13,712 nt of DNA. It comes from CG1-02-35-72 sp036170135. Its GTDB lineage: Bacteria > Bacteroidota > Bacteroidia > Flavobacteriales > Flavobacteriaceae. Positions 6,809-13,687 of the stretch are shown here, piece by piece. The DNA lies in assembly GCA_036170135.1 (NCBI GenBank), contig JAVHOP010000067.1:1-13712 (forward strand), given 5' to 3'. Within the stretch, counting starts at the first letter, position 1, and every line of letters starts with the position of its first letter. The translations under genes and the position numbers were made by a program. The notes beneath the pieces were generated by a model that was given only the letters and a program-made list of their open reading frames with translations, did no database searches and was not told the DNA's origin.

Positions 6809-8158
6809 TCAATGTTTTTTCATAATGTAACCAAATCGTTTTGAGATTTCGACACCTGCTTTTTGTAAAAATGCCGTTGGCAATTCGCCTCCAGCGAAAA
6901 TGTAAACTAAATCGTTTTCGATTTTGGTTTCTAAATTAGTGTCAGAAGAATTCATCATAACCGAGGTTTCATTGATTGAAGTTAAATTACTGTTAAAAAT
7001 AACTATAATTTTCTTATTTACAAGGGCTTCTTCGATATTTAATTTATTTTTAGGTTTTAACCTCGAAAACTTGTCACTTCTATATGAGAGGATCACCTTA
7101 TTGGTATCTTTTAGCAATAGTGCCGTTTCTATAGCAGCATCGCCACCTCCTACAACAATAATATTTTTATTGTTGATGTGCTCGGGTTCTAAAAGTCGGT
7201 AAGCAACTTTGGCAGAATCTTCGCCGGGAATGTTTAATTTTCTTGGGCTTCCACGTCTTCCAATGGCTAGGAGTACGTTGTTACAGCTATATTCTTCACC
7301 AGTTTTAGTAACAATTTTAAAGGTGCCATCTTCTTTTGGAATGATATTTTCAACTTTGGTATTTTCTTTAATTTTTATTTGTTGTTCAGAGATAACTTTT
7401 TTCCAGAGGTCGAGCAATTCACTTTTTGAGGTATTAAAGAGCTTTACTTTTCCGTAAAGTGGTAAATCCATAGGAGCAGTCATTACAATTTTTGCTCTAG
7501 GGAAGGTAAATACGGTGCCTCCAAGCGAATCTTGTTCTAGGGTTAGCGAGGATAAACCGTATTTTTTAGCTGCTAAAGTTGCCGATATACCTGCAGGACC
7601 GGCTCCAATAATTATCACATCTATAACATTTGGTTTTGATAATTTTTTACTTTTAACGATGCTATCAATGGCTTGCTGACCTTGTTCAACACTGTTTTTA
7701 ATTAGACCCATACCGCCCAGTTCTCCGGCAATATAAATCCCCTTCATATTGGTTTCAAAATTTTGGTTGATATGTGGCAAATCAATGCCTCTAGTTTCTG
7801 TGCCGATGCGGAGTGAAATAGCTTCGACAGGACAGGCATGAAAGCAAGCGCCGTGACCTACACAATGAGAGGTGTTAATAACGGTAGCTTTTCCGTTGAC
7901 AATTCCCAAGATATCTTTCTCCGGACAATCGGAAATGCAGGCACCACTACCAATACAGGTATTCAAATCGATAAAGGGATGTAAGGAAACGGGTTCAAAT
8001 AAACCTTCTTCTTTAGCAAGAGTAACTTTTTTTTCTGTCACTTTCGACTTCACCTTTTTTGATCTTAAGTAAAAAAAGATGGTAAATGTGCAGAGTATAA
8101 ACAAAACCCCATAAACTACGATTTGTTCTATTAATACTTCACTCATCAGAAAATCCAT
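6809..8158 (-). CDS. Membrane-anchored ferredoxin-type Fe-S / FAD / NAD(P)H oxidoreductase
   Basis: 449 residues. Residues 7-31 form one membrane helix followed by basic RSKKVKSK, which places the rest in the cytoplasm. Residues 60-118 are a two-cluster ferredoxin domain, but the second Cys of each motif is replaced (CIGSGAC-x3-CP, Ser71; CVGHGAC-x3-CP, His102). Residues 125-170 contain a NFET...GIYIAGELGG segment like the end of an FAD domain. A two-dinucleotide-binding flavoprotein follows, with GAGPAG (185-190) for FAD, GGGDAA (337-342) for NAD(P), and SYRSDKFSR, whose arginines suggest NADPH. It resembles thioredoxin reductase in fold but lacks the CXXC redox pair. Another start, ATG at 8144-8146, forms TGATG with the stop of the cytochrome b gene and would drop four residues; either is plausible. 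With the cytochrome b it likely forms the electron-input (or output) module of the operon. Electron direction is inferred. Confidence 0.9.
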   Translation of the reverse strand: MDFLMSEVLIEQIVVYGVLFILCTFTIFFYLRSKKVKSKVTEKKVTLAKEEGLFEPVSLHPFIDLNTCIGSGACISDCPEKDILGIVNGKATVINTSHCVGHGACFHACPVEAISLRIGTETRGIDLPHINQNFETNMKGIYIAGELGGMGLIKNSVEQGQQAIDSIVKSKKLSKPNVIDVIIIGAGPAGISATLAAKKYGLSSLTLEQDSLGGTVFTFPRAKIVMTAPMDLPLYGKVKLFNTSKSELLDLWKKVISEQQIKIKENTKVENIIPKEDGTFKIVTKTGEEYSCNNVLLAIGRRGSPRKLNIPGEDSAKVAYRLLEPEHINNKNIIVVGGGDAAIETALLLKDTNKVILSYRSDKFSRLKPKNKLNIEEALVNKKIIVIFNSNLTSINETSVMMNSSDTNLETKIENDLVYIFAGGELPTAFLQKAGVEISKRFGYIMKKH

Positions 8159-8973
8159 TTATATCCAAAAGAAACTGTTACAGCTATATGGATGATTACT
8201 ATTACGAGCATAATCAATGCAAAAGGCAAGTGAACAGCATGCCAATATTTAAGTAATTTTTGCATTAATTGCAAGCGAGCAATCTTACCCGAAAGCGCTC
8301 TTTCCTTTTTGACGATATTGATAATGCTTGCGCGTTCGGTTTTAGGTAAGTTGTTAGCTCTTAAAACTTTTCGCAAACTGCTTATTGTAAATTTATTTTC
8401 AACATTGGTTTGATTGTTAGTTAAACTCACAATCATGTCGATTATAGGGGCATCAAGTTTAAACTGATTAGTAAATAAATTAGCTAAATCAGTTTTCATG
8501 TTTTGTACTTCACCTAAACTTAATTCACGACCTTCAATAGTCCTTGGTATCTGAATGTAGATATAGCGTCCAACAACGCCACTTAAAACCACCGCTACCA
8601 TACTCCAAAAGGCAACTGATACAATGCCTCCAAATTTAAAAGCAGTGTGAAATAGCACCATAATGGGACCCAAGATGCATAAAAAGATATGGAATTCTAA
8701 TAGGTATTTTAATTTCAAATATCTTACCATAAAGTTGTAGCGTTTTCGGGCAATGTAAATGCTTACACCAAATAATATTAATAATGTGCCAATGATGCCC
8801 AAACCTTGTCCGTAAATACCGCTGGGTTTAAACCAATCGTAATGCGGATGATAAAAGCGTTCTTCGAGTGGTGTTATATAATAACTATAACCAGTATAAG
8901 ATAAATAAATAGTTACGCCAATAACAATCAATGCCATTGTTGTAATGTAAGAAGTGTGAATGATGTTTTTCAA
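8146..8973 (-). CDS. Five-helix diheme membrane cytochrome b
   Basis: 275 residues with membrane helices at about 10-29, 56-75, 91-112, 117-138 and 248-270. Helix 3 carries His95 and His109, and helix 5 carries His248 and His262 (His245 just before). The two pairs have the same 14-residue spacing, the usual geometry for two b-hemes stacked across a bilayer. The long basic stretch 139-243 and the basic loop 76-90 are predicted cytoplasmic by the positive-inside rule. The start shown is a TTG, and no ATG lies upstream in frame before a stop. An ATG at 8935-8937 would remove 12 residues and begin at the first helix, so the start is uncertain. It is the first gene of the cytochrome operon and its stop overlaps the oxidoreductase start. 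I infer that it moves electrons between the cytoplasmic flavoprotein (or quinol) and the periplasmic 23-heme cytochrome. I cannot place it in a named family. Confidence 0.85.
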   Translation of the reverse strand: MKNIIHTSYITTMALIVIGVTIYLSYTGYSYYITPLEERFYHPHYDWFKPSGIYGQGLGIIGTLLILFGVSIYIARKRYNFMVRYLKLKYLLEFHIFLCILGPIMVLFHTAFKFGGIVSVAFWSMVAVVLSGVVGRYIYIQIPRTIEGRELSLGEVQNMKTDLANLFTNQFKLDAPIIDMIVSLTNNQTNVENKFTISSLRKVLRANNLPKTERASIINIVKKERALSGKIARLQLMQKLLKYWHAVHLPFALIMLVIVIIHIAVTVSFGYKWIF

Positions 8974-9253
8974 TGATGTAATTTGGTTAAATGGTTATTT
9001 AATTTTAAAATGCTGCACAACAATAAAACAAGTTTTGACTCACTTACCCTACTATTAAGAATAAGTTTATTGCCAAATTAAATTTAAAGGTAAGGGTATT
9101 TTATTTATTGAGAAACAATTTTTATTGTAAAGTTTATTTTTTTCTTGATAAAATGGTTAAAATAAGGTGGAAAATCAAGTAAATAAGATTGAGAGTCGCG
9201 TATAATATTGTTTTAAGTAAGTCTAAACGCTGTTGTAAAAAACCGTCTAAATT
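8974..9253. other. 280-bp intergenic spacer between the two operons
   Basis: Very AT-rich and non-coding. It should hold the promoter of the cytochrome operon and the end of the upstream operon. I see no convincing Bacteroidota promoter (TAnnTTTG with an upstream TTG). The nearest match is the minus-strand TTAATTTG at 9073-9080, one mismatch and without a correctly spaced partner. The only hairpin I see is a weak one, ACAAT/ATTGT at 9115-9128 with a four-T loop and no GC pairs beyond one per arm, so I do not call a terminator. Read-through from the upstream operon is possible. Confidence 0.6.
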
Positions 9254-10087
9254 TTAAAATTTGATAGATTTATCGATATTTACAATTCTTATAATATCAA
9301 AGGATTCGGGGTTAAAAACAATCAATCCATCGTTGAAATATTTTATGATACTTCCACTAAAATCACTGGTTATAAATATCAAGCTATTGTCTTTAAGTGC
9401 GTAAATACCCTCTTTAGTTGCTATATAAATGATATAATTTTTTAAATCGACGGTCATTGATTTAATGGTGTTCTCTTTTTGAAAGCCAGCTATTAAATTC
9501 ATATTTTGGTCTTTTGGAGAAAATGAAAATACGCCACTCCCAATTGCTAAATAAATAGAATCTTTCATCTCGACAGCAGTTGTTATGGGTTTTGGTGACA
9601 CCAAAAGTTGTTTGTATTTTCCGCCTTTTGCATACGCGTAAAGTCGGTATTGGTTATCATTTTTAATTTTATCGAATAAATACATCACATCCTTTCCTGA
9701 GGTAATTCCCATATTAGCAGAAGGTAATTGAACAATTTTATCAAGGGTTCCTTGCTCGTTCATAAAACACAATTCGTCATTTTTTACAGCCATAAAAAGG
9801 CCATCAGTTGCATAAGAAAAGGCATCAATAGCAGAATCGGTTTTATTTCCGAAAGTTGAGATTCCTCCCCAGCCCAACATATAGATATTATTGCCTGCAG
9901 CGATGGTTATATATTTGCTTGGAGAGACGTCAATGGTATTGATAAAGGGTTCTTTTTTTAGGGTATCTGGCAGTATTTTGCTGCTTAGCATAACTTCGTA
10001 CCGCAATGAATCATTTTGTTGAGCCAATACGCTTTTTGTTAGTGAAAAGCATAAAATTGCTAGAAAATAAGTAATTAGTATTCTCAT
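9254..10087 (-). CDS. Exported protein of unknown function, possible small beta-propeller
   Basis: 277 residues from the ATG at 10085-10087. This start gives a signal peptide (MRILITYFLAILCFSLTKSV, then LAQQND). A longer frame from 10120 would overlap the preceding gene and bury the signal. The mature part repeats short strand patterns such as NNIYMLGWGG, DGLFMAVKNDELCFM, DSIYLAIGSGVFSFS, NYIIYIATKEGIYAL and DGLIVFNPESFDIIRI. Spaced at about 40 residues, they suggest a WD40/NHL-like beta-propeller of five or six blades. No catalytic residues or metal motifs are recognisable. It starts 5 bp after the previous gene and is the last gene of the upstream operon. The fold is inferred from pattern only; the function is unknown. 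Confidence 0.8.
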   Translation of the reverse strand: MRILITYFLAILCFSLTKSVLAQQNDSLRYEVMLSSKILPDTLKKEPFINTIDVSPSKYITIAAGNNIYMLGWGGISTFGNKTDSAIDAFSYATDGLFMAVKNDELCFMNEQGTLDKIVQLPSANMGITSGKDVMYLFDKIKNDNQYRLYAYAKGGKYKQLLVSPKPITTAVEMKDSIYLAIGSGVFSFSPKDQNMNLIAGFQKENTIKSMTVDLKNYIIYIATKEGIYALKDNSLIFITSDFSGSIIKYFNDGLIVFNPESFDIIRIVNIDKSIKF

Positions 10088-10092
10088 GAGAT

Positions 10093-11085
10093 TTAATATT
10101 TTTTCAAGCCCACTTTCCATTCGTCAGACACGGGCGAATAAATATTGTAATTTTTAAGTAAATCTTGTCCGCCTGACTTCATTATAGCAAAATTTGTTTC
10201 TTTCATACCATCATCAAAAAAACCTTTTACGGCATCTTTACCTTGGTCAACATAAGAATTTAATGTTTGTTTACCTGTTTTAATTAGGGCGTTATTTGCA
10301 ATCCGTTTGCCTAAATCTACTTTTCCGGTTTCTTCCATTCTAGAAATATCACCACTAGCAGCTGCTTTGGTAGCATCATTTAGGTAAGACATGGTTTCAT
10401 CTTTAATATTAACCATAAACCGACCTGCCAATGCCGGAATTCTGCCAACGCCTCCAGGAAGTGTTTCAATTTTGTTAATAGCGTCATCTAAATAGTTATC
10501 GGCTTTGGTTTTTTGATACGAGCTGGGTTCTTCAAGTTGCGGGTTATTTGAATTTATTTGTGCCCATGAATTTTGATCCCAAGTAATACTGATACCTTTT
10601 TTGATTAGGTTTTGACGTTCGCGTTCTTCTTGAGTCATTGGCGCGCTGACATTTTTTATATTTTTAAAATTGATATTTGTACTACCGATGGGTTTATATA
10701 TCGAATTTTGAGTGTCGGTTAAAAACTTATAGAGTTCCATCATTTTCTTATGTTTTGCAAGAATTAATGCCGCTTGAACGCGTTGTTGTTCTCCTGCAAA
10801 TTGTGTTGTAAGTGTTGCTTGTTGGGTTTTAGCCTCTTGCACAATTTGATTTCCGCCATTATTAGAGCCAAAAATTGATGCCAATAAACCTTGTGCAACC
10901 GTTGATGCAATCATCATATTCATTTGAGCATTATAATTATAATTAGACGAGGTGCTTCCGCGATTAATATTTTGACCGGTGATACTTTCTAATTGACCTA
11001 TGGCAGATTGGCTATAACTTTTCTGATTGCTGCATGTCAATGCAATTATCGATAAAACAAATAAATAGTTGATGCTATTGTTCAT
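10093..11085 (-). CDS. Exported protein of unknown function with helical/coiled middle
   Basis: 330 residues. The N-terminal hydrophobic stretch (residues 5-18) is followed by SYSQ, a plausible signal peptidase I site. Cys18 in ALTC is a poor lipobox because Thr occupies the -1 position. Residues 57-73 (MMIASTVAQGLLASIFG) form a second short hydrophobic, glycine-containing segment. Residues about 81-122 are Gln/Ala/Lys-rich and probably a long helix or coiled coil. The C-terminal half is soluble, with Asp- and Lys-rich segments and no Cys. I do not recognise a family. It sits between a TPR-ending protein (22 bp upstream) and the propeller-like protein (5 bp downstream), so it likely works with them in the envelope. 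Its start is the only ATG that retains the signal. Confidence 0.78.
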   Translation of the reverse strand: MNNSINYLFVLSIIALTCSNQKSYSQSAIGQLESITGQNINRGSTSSNYNYNAQMNMMIASTVAQGLLASIFGSNNGGNQIVQEAKTQQATLTTQFAGEQQRVQAALILAKHKKMMELYKFLTDTQNSIYKPIGSTNINFKNIKNVSAPMTQEERERQNLIKKGISITWDQNSWAQINSNNPQLEEPSSYQKTKADNYLDDAINKIETLPGGVGRIPALAGRFMVNIKDETMSYLNDATKAAASGDISRMEETGKVDLGKRIANNALIKTGKQTLNSYVDQGKDAVKGFFDDGMKETNFAIMKSGGQDLLKNYNIYSPVSDEWKVGLKKY

Positions 11086-11107
11086 AATTACAAATTTTAA
11101 TAGTTGA

Positions 11108-11956
11108 TTAATTTTGCAACATTATTTCCCAATCCTTTATTTTATCCTGCTCTTTTTTTGCATCAGCAGATGTTGGTTCTAATAGCAAATACTTTTTCAT
11201 ATTAGCAATTGCAGCATAATATTTATGAGTTTGAGCTGATAGTAAAGCCAGATTTAAATAGGCATCAGGATAGTTTGTTTGGTCTAAGTTAATGACTTTA
11301 AGATATAATTCAATAGCCTTGTAATAGTCAAAAAGCTGCGTAAAAGTATTGGCTTGTACAATATATTTTCGCTGTTCTTCAGAGATAGATGGTTTTTCTA
11401 TTAGGGATCGATATTGAATGGCTTTAGATTCAAATTGAGCCATATCAAAGTAGGCGTTTTGTAGTTTAACCTGAATGAATTTCATATCATTCATTATTGA
11501 AGTTAGGGTGCTGTTATATGCCCAATTCATCGTTAAGGTGAGACCGCCAATTTTTAAATGACTCTCAATATTTATTGTGCCATTTGTAGCTCTACTTTCA
11601 GTTCTTAATAGTTTGATTCGATTATCAATAAAGTAAGTAAAATTGACATTTATGACTGGGAAAGGACTGTTTTTTTGTCCGTTAAAGTCGAATTCTATTC
11701 GGTCATCAAATACTAAAATTCCATTCGGAGTACCGATTTTCATTGATGTGTTATCATTTACATTTTCAACAATAAGTCCGATAAATTGTGAATTAAATTT
11801 CAAAAGGTCGGCTAAATGTTTTTTTGCATTTGTCAATTCAGCTGTGTTAAATTTAGAAATAGAATCTAAATCATTATTAGTGTCTTGGGCTTGCATTCTT
11901 ACGAGTCCTAATAAAAGTCCAAAAGACAAGAGTATTATGATTCTAAATGTTTTCAT
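11108..11956 (-). CDS. Exported protein with C-terminal TPR-like repeats
   Basis: 282 residues with a signal peptide (MKTFRIIILLSFGLLLGLVR, then MQAQ). The N-terminal part (25-160) is probably beta-rich and contains FDDRIEFD at 83-90. Residues about 197-275 read as two TPR-like helix pairs (FTQLFDYYKAIELYLKVINL; YPDAYLNLALLSAQTHKYYA; MKKYLLLEP), the repeat type that binds partner proteins. The last 30 residues closely match the end of the neighbouring gene to the right (MKKYLLLEP, DKI-x-(D/E)WE), and both share a DDRIE motif, so the two are paralogues from a tandem duplication. The gap to its paralogue is 31 bp and to the next gene 22 bp. No enzyme motif is visible; a scaffolding role in an envelope complex is a guess from the TPRs. 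Confidence 0.82.
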   Translation of the reverse strand: MKTFRIIILLSFGLLLGLVRMQAQDTNNDLDSISKFNTAELTNAKKHLADLLKFNSQFIGLIVENVNDNTSMKIGTPNGILVFDDRIEFDFNGQKNSPFPVINVNFTYFIDNRIKLLRTESRATNGTINIESHLKIGGLTLTMNWAYNSTLTSIMNDMKFIQVKLQNAYFDMAQFESKAIQYRSLIEKPSISEEQRKYIVQANTFTQLFDYYKAIELYLKVINLDQTNYPDAYLNLALLSAQTHKYYAAIANMKKYLLLEPTSADAKKEQDKIKDWEIMLQN

Positions 11957-11987
11957 AGTAGTTATTAGGTTACTATTTAATTTTAAG

Positions 11988-12698
11988 CTAGTTACCTATA
12001 ATTCCTTCCCATTCATAGATTTTATCTTGGGCATTTCTAGCATCATCGGCTTCAGGCTCAAGAAGTAGATACTTTTTCATACATAAAATNNNNNNNNNNN
12101 NNNNNNNNNNNNNNNNNNNNNNNNNNNNNNNNNNNNNNNNNNNNNNNNNNNNNNNNNNNNNNNNNNNNNNNNNNNNNNNNNNNNNNNNNTCTATTAAAGA
12201 ATCTCTCCGTTTATTAATTAACGGATATTGAATGTAATAAATATTATCGGCTAAGCTTTGTGCATCATTTAAATTGGCAAAAACAAAATTTACTAAAGAC
12301 GGACAATAAACATAATGCCAAGCATTTTGATAAGTGTAAAAGAACATGGTGCTGTCAATTAATTTTGAAAAATAAAGCGTTAAGTCATTCTTCTTAGACT
12401 TGCCTTCAACTTCAATTCTATCGTCTAAAACCGAAATTAATTTGATGTCTTTTGCGTTGATTTCCCTTTTATTTTTAAAATCATAAAGCTGCCCGGCTCT
12501 TTTTAAAACTTCTGAAAGATTCGTTTTAACTTGGTCAAAACTCTGATTTTTAGTAGAAAGCCTTGGGTAATAAATAATTTGGTCACCTTGAACAAGTGGT
12601 AATCCGGCTTGAGCATTCAAATCGAAGGTGTCTGCAAAAAAAACAACTAACATGATTACCACAAAAAGAGGCAATATTTTGTCTTTTATGATTAGCAT
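11988..12698 (-). CDS. Exported TPR-ending paralogue, interrupted by an assembly gap
   Basis: The frame runs through 100 undetermined bases, so the middle is unknown. The readable N-terminal 169 residues begin with a signal peptide (MLIIKDKILPLFVVIMLVVF, then FADTFDLNAQ) and include LDDRIEVE at 91-98. The readable C-terminal 33 residues (MKKYLLLEPEADDARNAQDK, then a WE-containing tail) match the last 30 residues of the next gene. From the two shared anchors I estimate that the true gap is nearer 200-270 bp than 100. The open frame across the N run is therefore not evidence that the two sides are one gene, although the shared anchors support it. The predicted missing part would carry most of the TPR region. 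It ends in TAG. It starts 16 bp after the lipoprotein gene, so it is the second gene of the operon. Confidence 0.7.
   Translation of the reverse strand: MLIIKDKILPLFVVIMLVVFFADTFDLNAQAGLPLVQGDQIIYYPRLSTKNQSFDQVKTNLSEVLKRAGQLYDFKNKREINAKDIKLISVLDDRIEVEGKSKKNDLTLYFSKLIDSTMFFYTYQNAWHYVYCPSLVNFVFANLNDAQSLADNIYYIQYPLINKRRDSLIXXXXXXXXXXXXXXXXXXXXXXXXXXXXXXXXXXILCMKKYLLLEPEADDARNAQDKIYEWEGIIGN
12090..12189. other. Scaffold gap of exactly 100 N
   Basis: One hundred consecutive N is a standard placeholder for a gap of unknown length between contigs. It lies inside the TPR-ending gene that has a neighbouring paralogue. Sequence similarity between the two copies may have broken the assembly. Confidence 0.97.
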
Positions 12699-12714
12699 TA
12701 TTTTTTGGATTTAA

Positions 12715-13239
12715 TTAAAAAGCTTCAATATAATCTAAAACTTCCTTTTCAAGTGTTCCGGTTGAGGTACAATTTATTCTTGAACTAGATTTAAGCTGAT
12801 AATCGGTACTCAATAAACCTTTAGCTTGATAAGAATTTACAGAGCATCCAAAAAATACATTAATGCTGATTTTAGTGGCGTTATCACTAACTTTTTTCAA
12901 CAACACATTAAAATTTCCAGAATGATTTTCTAGGCTTGTATAACCTGAAAAAGAAGAACTTGTTCCGCCACAATCCATATATCGAGCTGCTTCGCCCATA
13001 GGAAGACTATACTCAGTAGAAATTAATCCGGAACTTTTATCTACATTTTTAATTGGTGTATTATGTGTAGCAAACCATTCAACAGTACTTTGCCAAACAG
13101 CATCATAAGGTTTGTTAATAATCCGTTCTTTTTCAATAACTCGTACCACTGGAACTGGTGTAAAACGTGCTGTTGTACTGCAGCTTATAGTTAAAAATAT
13201 TATAAGACTGATGATAAAAATTTTGTTTTGAGTTTTCAT
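12715..13239 (-). CDS. Lipoprotein, BamC-like N-terminal stretch
   Basis: 174 residues. The signal peptide ends in LTISC, so Cys20 should be lipid-modified and the protein membrane-anchored. The segment INKPYDAVWQSTVEWFATHN, followed by a GLISTEYS turn (residues 41-78), resembles the start of BamC-like/helix-grip domains, where a Trp-containing helix is followed by a strand ending in 'G-I-I-x-T'. The rest looks beta-rich (NFNVLLKKV, TKISINVFFGC) and has three further Cys (90, 132, 157). It is the first gene of the upstream operon, 16 bp before the TPR paralogue. The leader has A-rich bases directly before the ATG and three copies of a 10-bp repeat. The resemblance to BamC is weak, and a role in barrel assembly should not be assumed. 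Confidence 0.8.
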   Translation of the reverse strand: MKTQNKIFIISLIIFLTISCSTTARFTPVPVVRVIEKERIINKPYDAVWQSTVEWFATHNTPIKNVDKSSGLISTEYSLPMGEAARYMDCGGTSSSFSGYTSLENHSGNFNVLLKKVSDNATKISINVFFGCSVNSYQAKGLLSTDYQLKSSSRINCTSTGTLEKEVLDYIEAF

Positions 13240-13282
13240 TTTTGGTTGATTTTGAATTGTTTTGGTTAATTATTTTGGTTGA
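13240..13282 (-). repeat. Three copies of TMAACCAAAA in the operon leader
   Basis: On the minus strand the 10-mers TCAACCAAAA, TTAACCAAAA and TCAACCAAAA lie at 13273-13282, 13260-13269 and 13240-13249. The last one directly abuts the ATG of the lipoprotein gene. They may be a protein-binding site or an A-rich ribosome-binding leader; AT bias makes chance a real alternative. Confidence 0.5.
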
Positions 13283-13656
13283 GTATTTGAAAGAAAATAA
13301 GTAATGTAGAAGAAACTGCAGAAACAAAATTTTTAATTTGGATAGAAATGCAGAATCCACTCTTGTTTGTTTGCAATTTTGAGGTTAAACACATTTTAAA
13401 ATATCTTTAAACACATAAAACAAACTCATTTAAATAAAAAAGAAATTGGGATATCAATCTTTATCTAAGAATTAAAATTTCTACAGCAAGATAAGCGCTC
13501 TTTTTTATTTGAAAGAAACTCCTCAAATATAATTATATTATAACTAATATAAAATAATAATAAGAATTTTTTTTAGTGATTTAGCATAAGCATAGAAAAT
13601 AAACAAGCTATTTTAACGGATAAATAAATTTTGGTAGGCTCCGAATTTTTGAAAAC

Positions 13657-13687
13657 AAAAAAAGACCTACAATTTCTTGTAAGTCTT
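13657..13687 (-). terminator. Strong hairpin terminator of a gene beyond the right edge
   Basis: On the minus strand, AAGACUUACAA and UUGUAGGUCUU pair over 11 positions, including one U-G wobble, around a GAAA tetraloop, and a U-run follows. On the plus strand the wobble becomes a C-A mismatch and the loop becomes UUUC, so the element is built for minus-strand transcription. It therefore ends a gene lying to the right of the window. Confidence 0.85.

Noticed and set aside
6809..8158. Calling the flavoprotein a thioredoxin reductase
   Set aside because: The fold motifs match, but the CXXC redox pair is absent, and the protein has a membrane anchor and a ferredoxin domain, so a different electron partner is expected.
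9115..9128. Hairpin ACAAT/ATTGT as terminator of the upstream operon
   Set aside because: The stem has only five AT-rich pairs and lies about 125 bases from the stop codon, so it would be expected by chance in such DNA.
11643..12068. A 141-codon open frame on the plus strand
   Set aside because: It is antisense to the TPR-ending genes, crosses their intergenic gap, and has no start context or recognisable domain. AT-rich complementary strands often give such frames.
13133..13360. A minus-strand 75-codon frame overlapping the lipoprotein start
   Set aside because: Its sequence is low-complexity Asn/Ser/Tyr, it overlaps a well-supported lipoprotein signal peptide in another frame, and its end lies inside that gene.
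13524..13531. TATATTTG on the minus strand as a Bacteroidota -7 promoter element
   Set aside because: It fits TAnnTTTG exactly, but no TTG-type -33 partner sits at the right distance, and such 8-mers are common in this AT-rich stretch.
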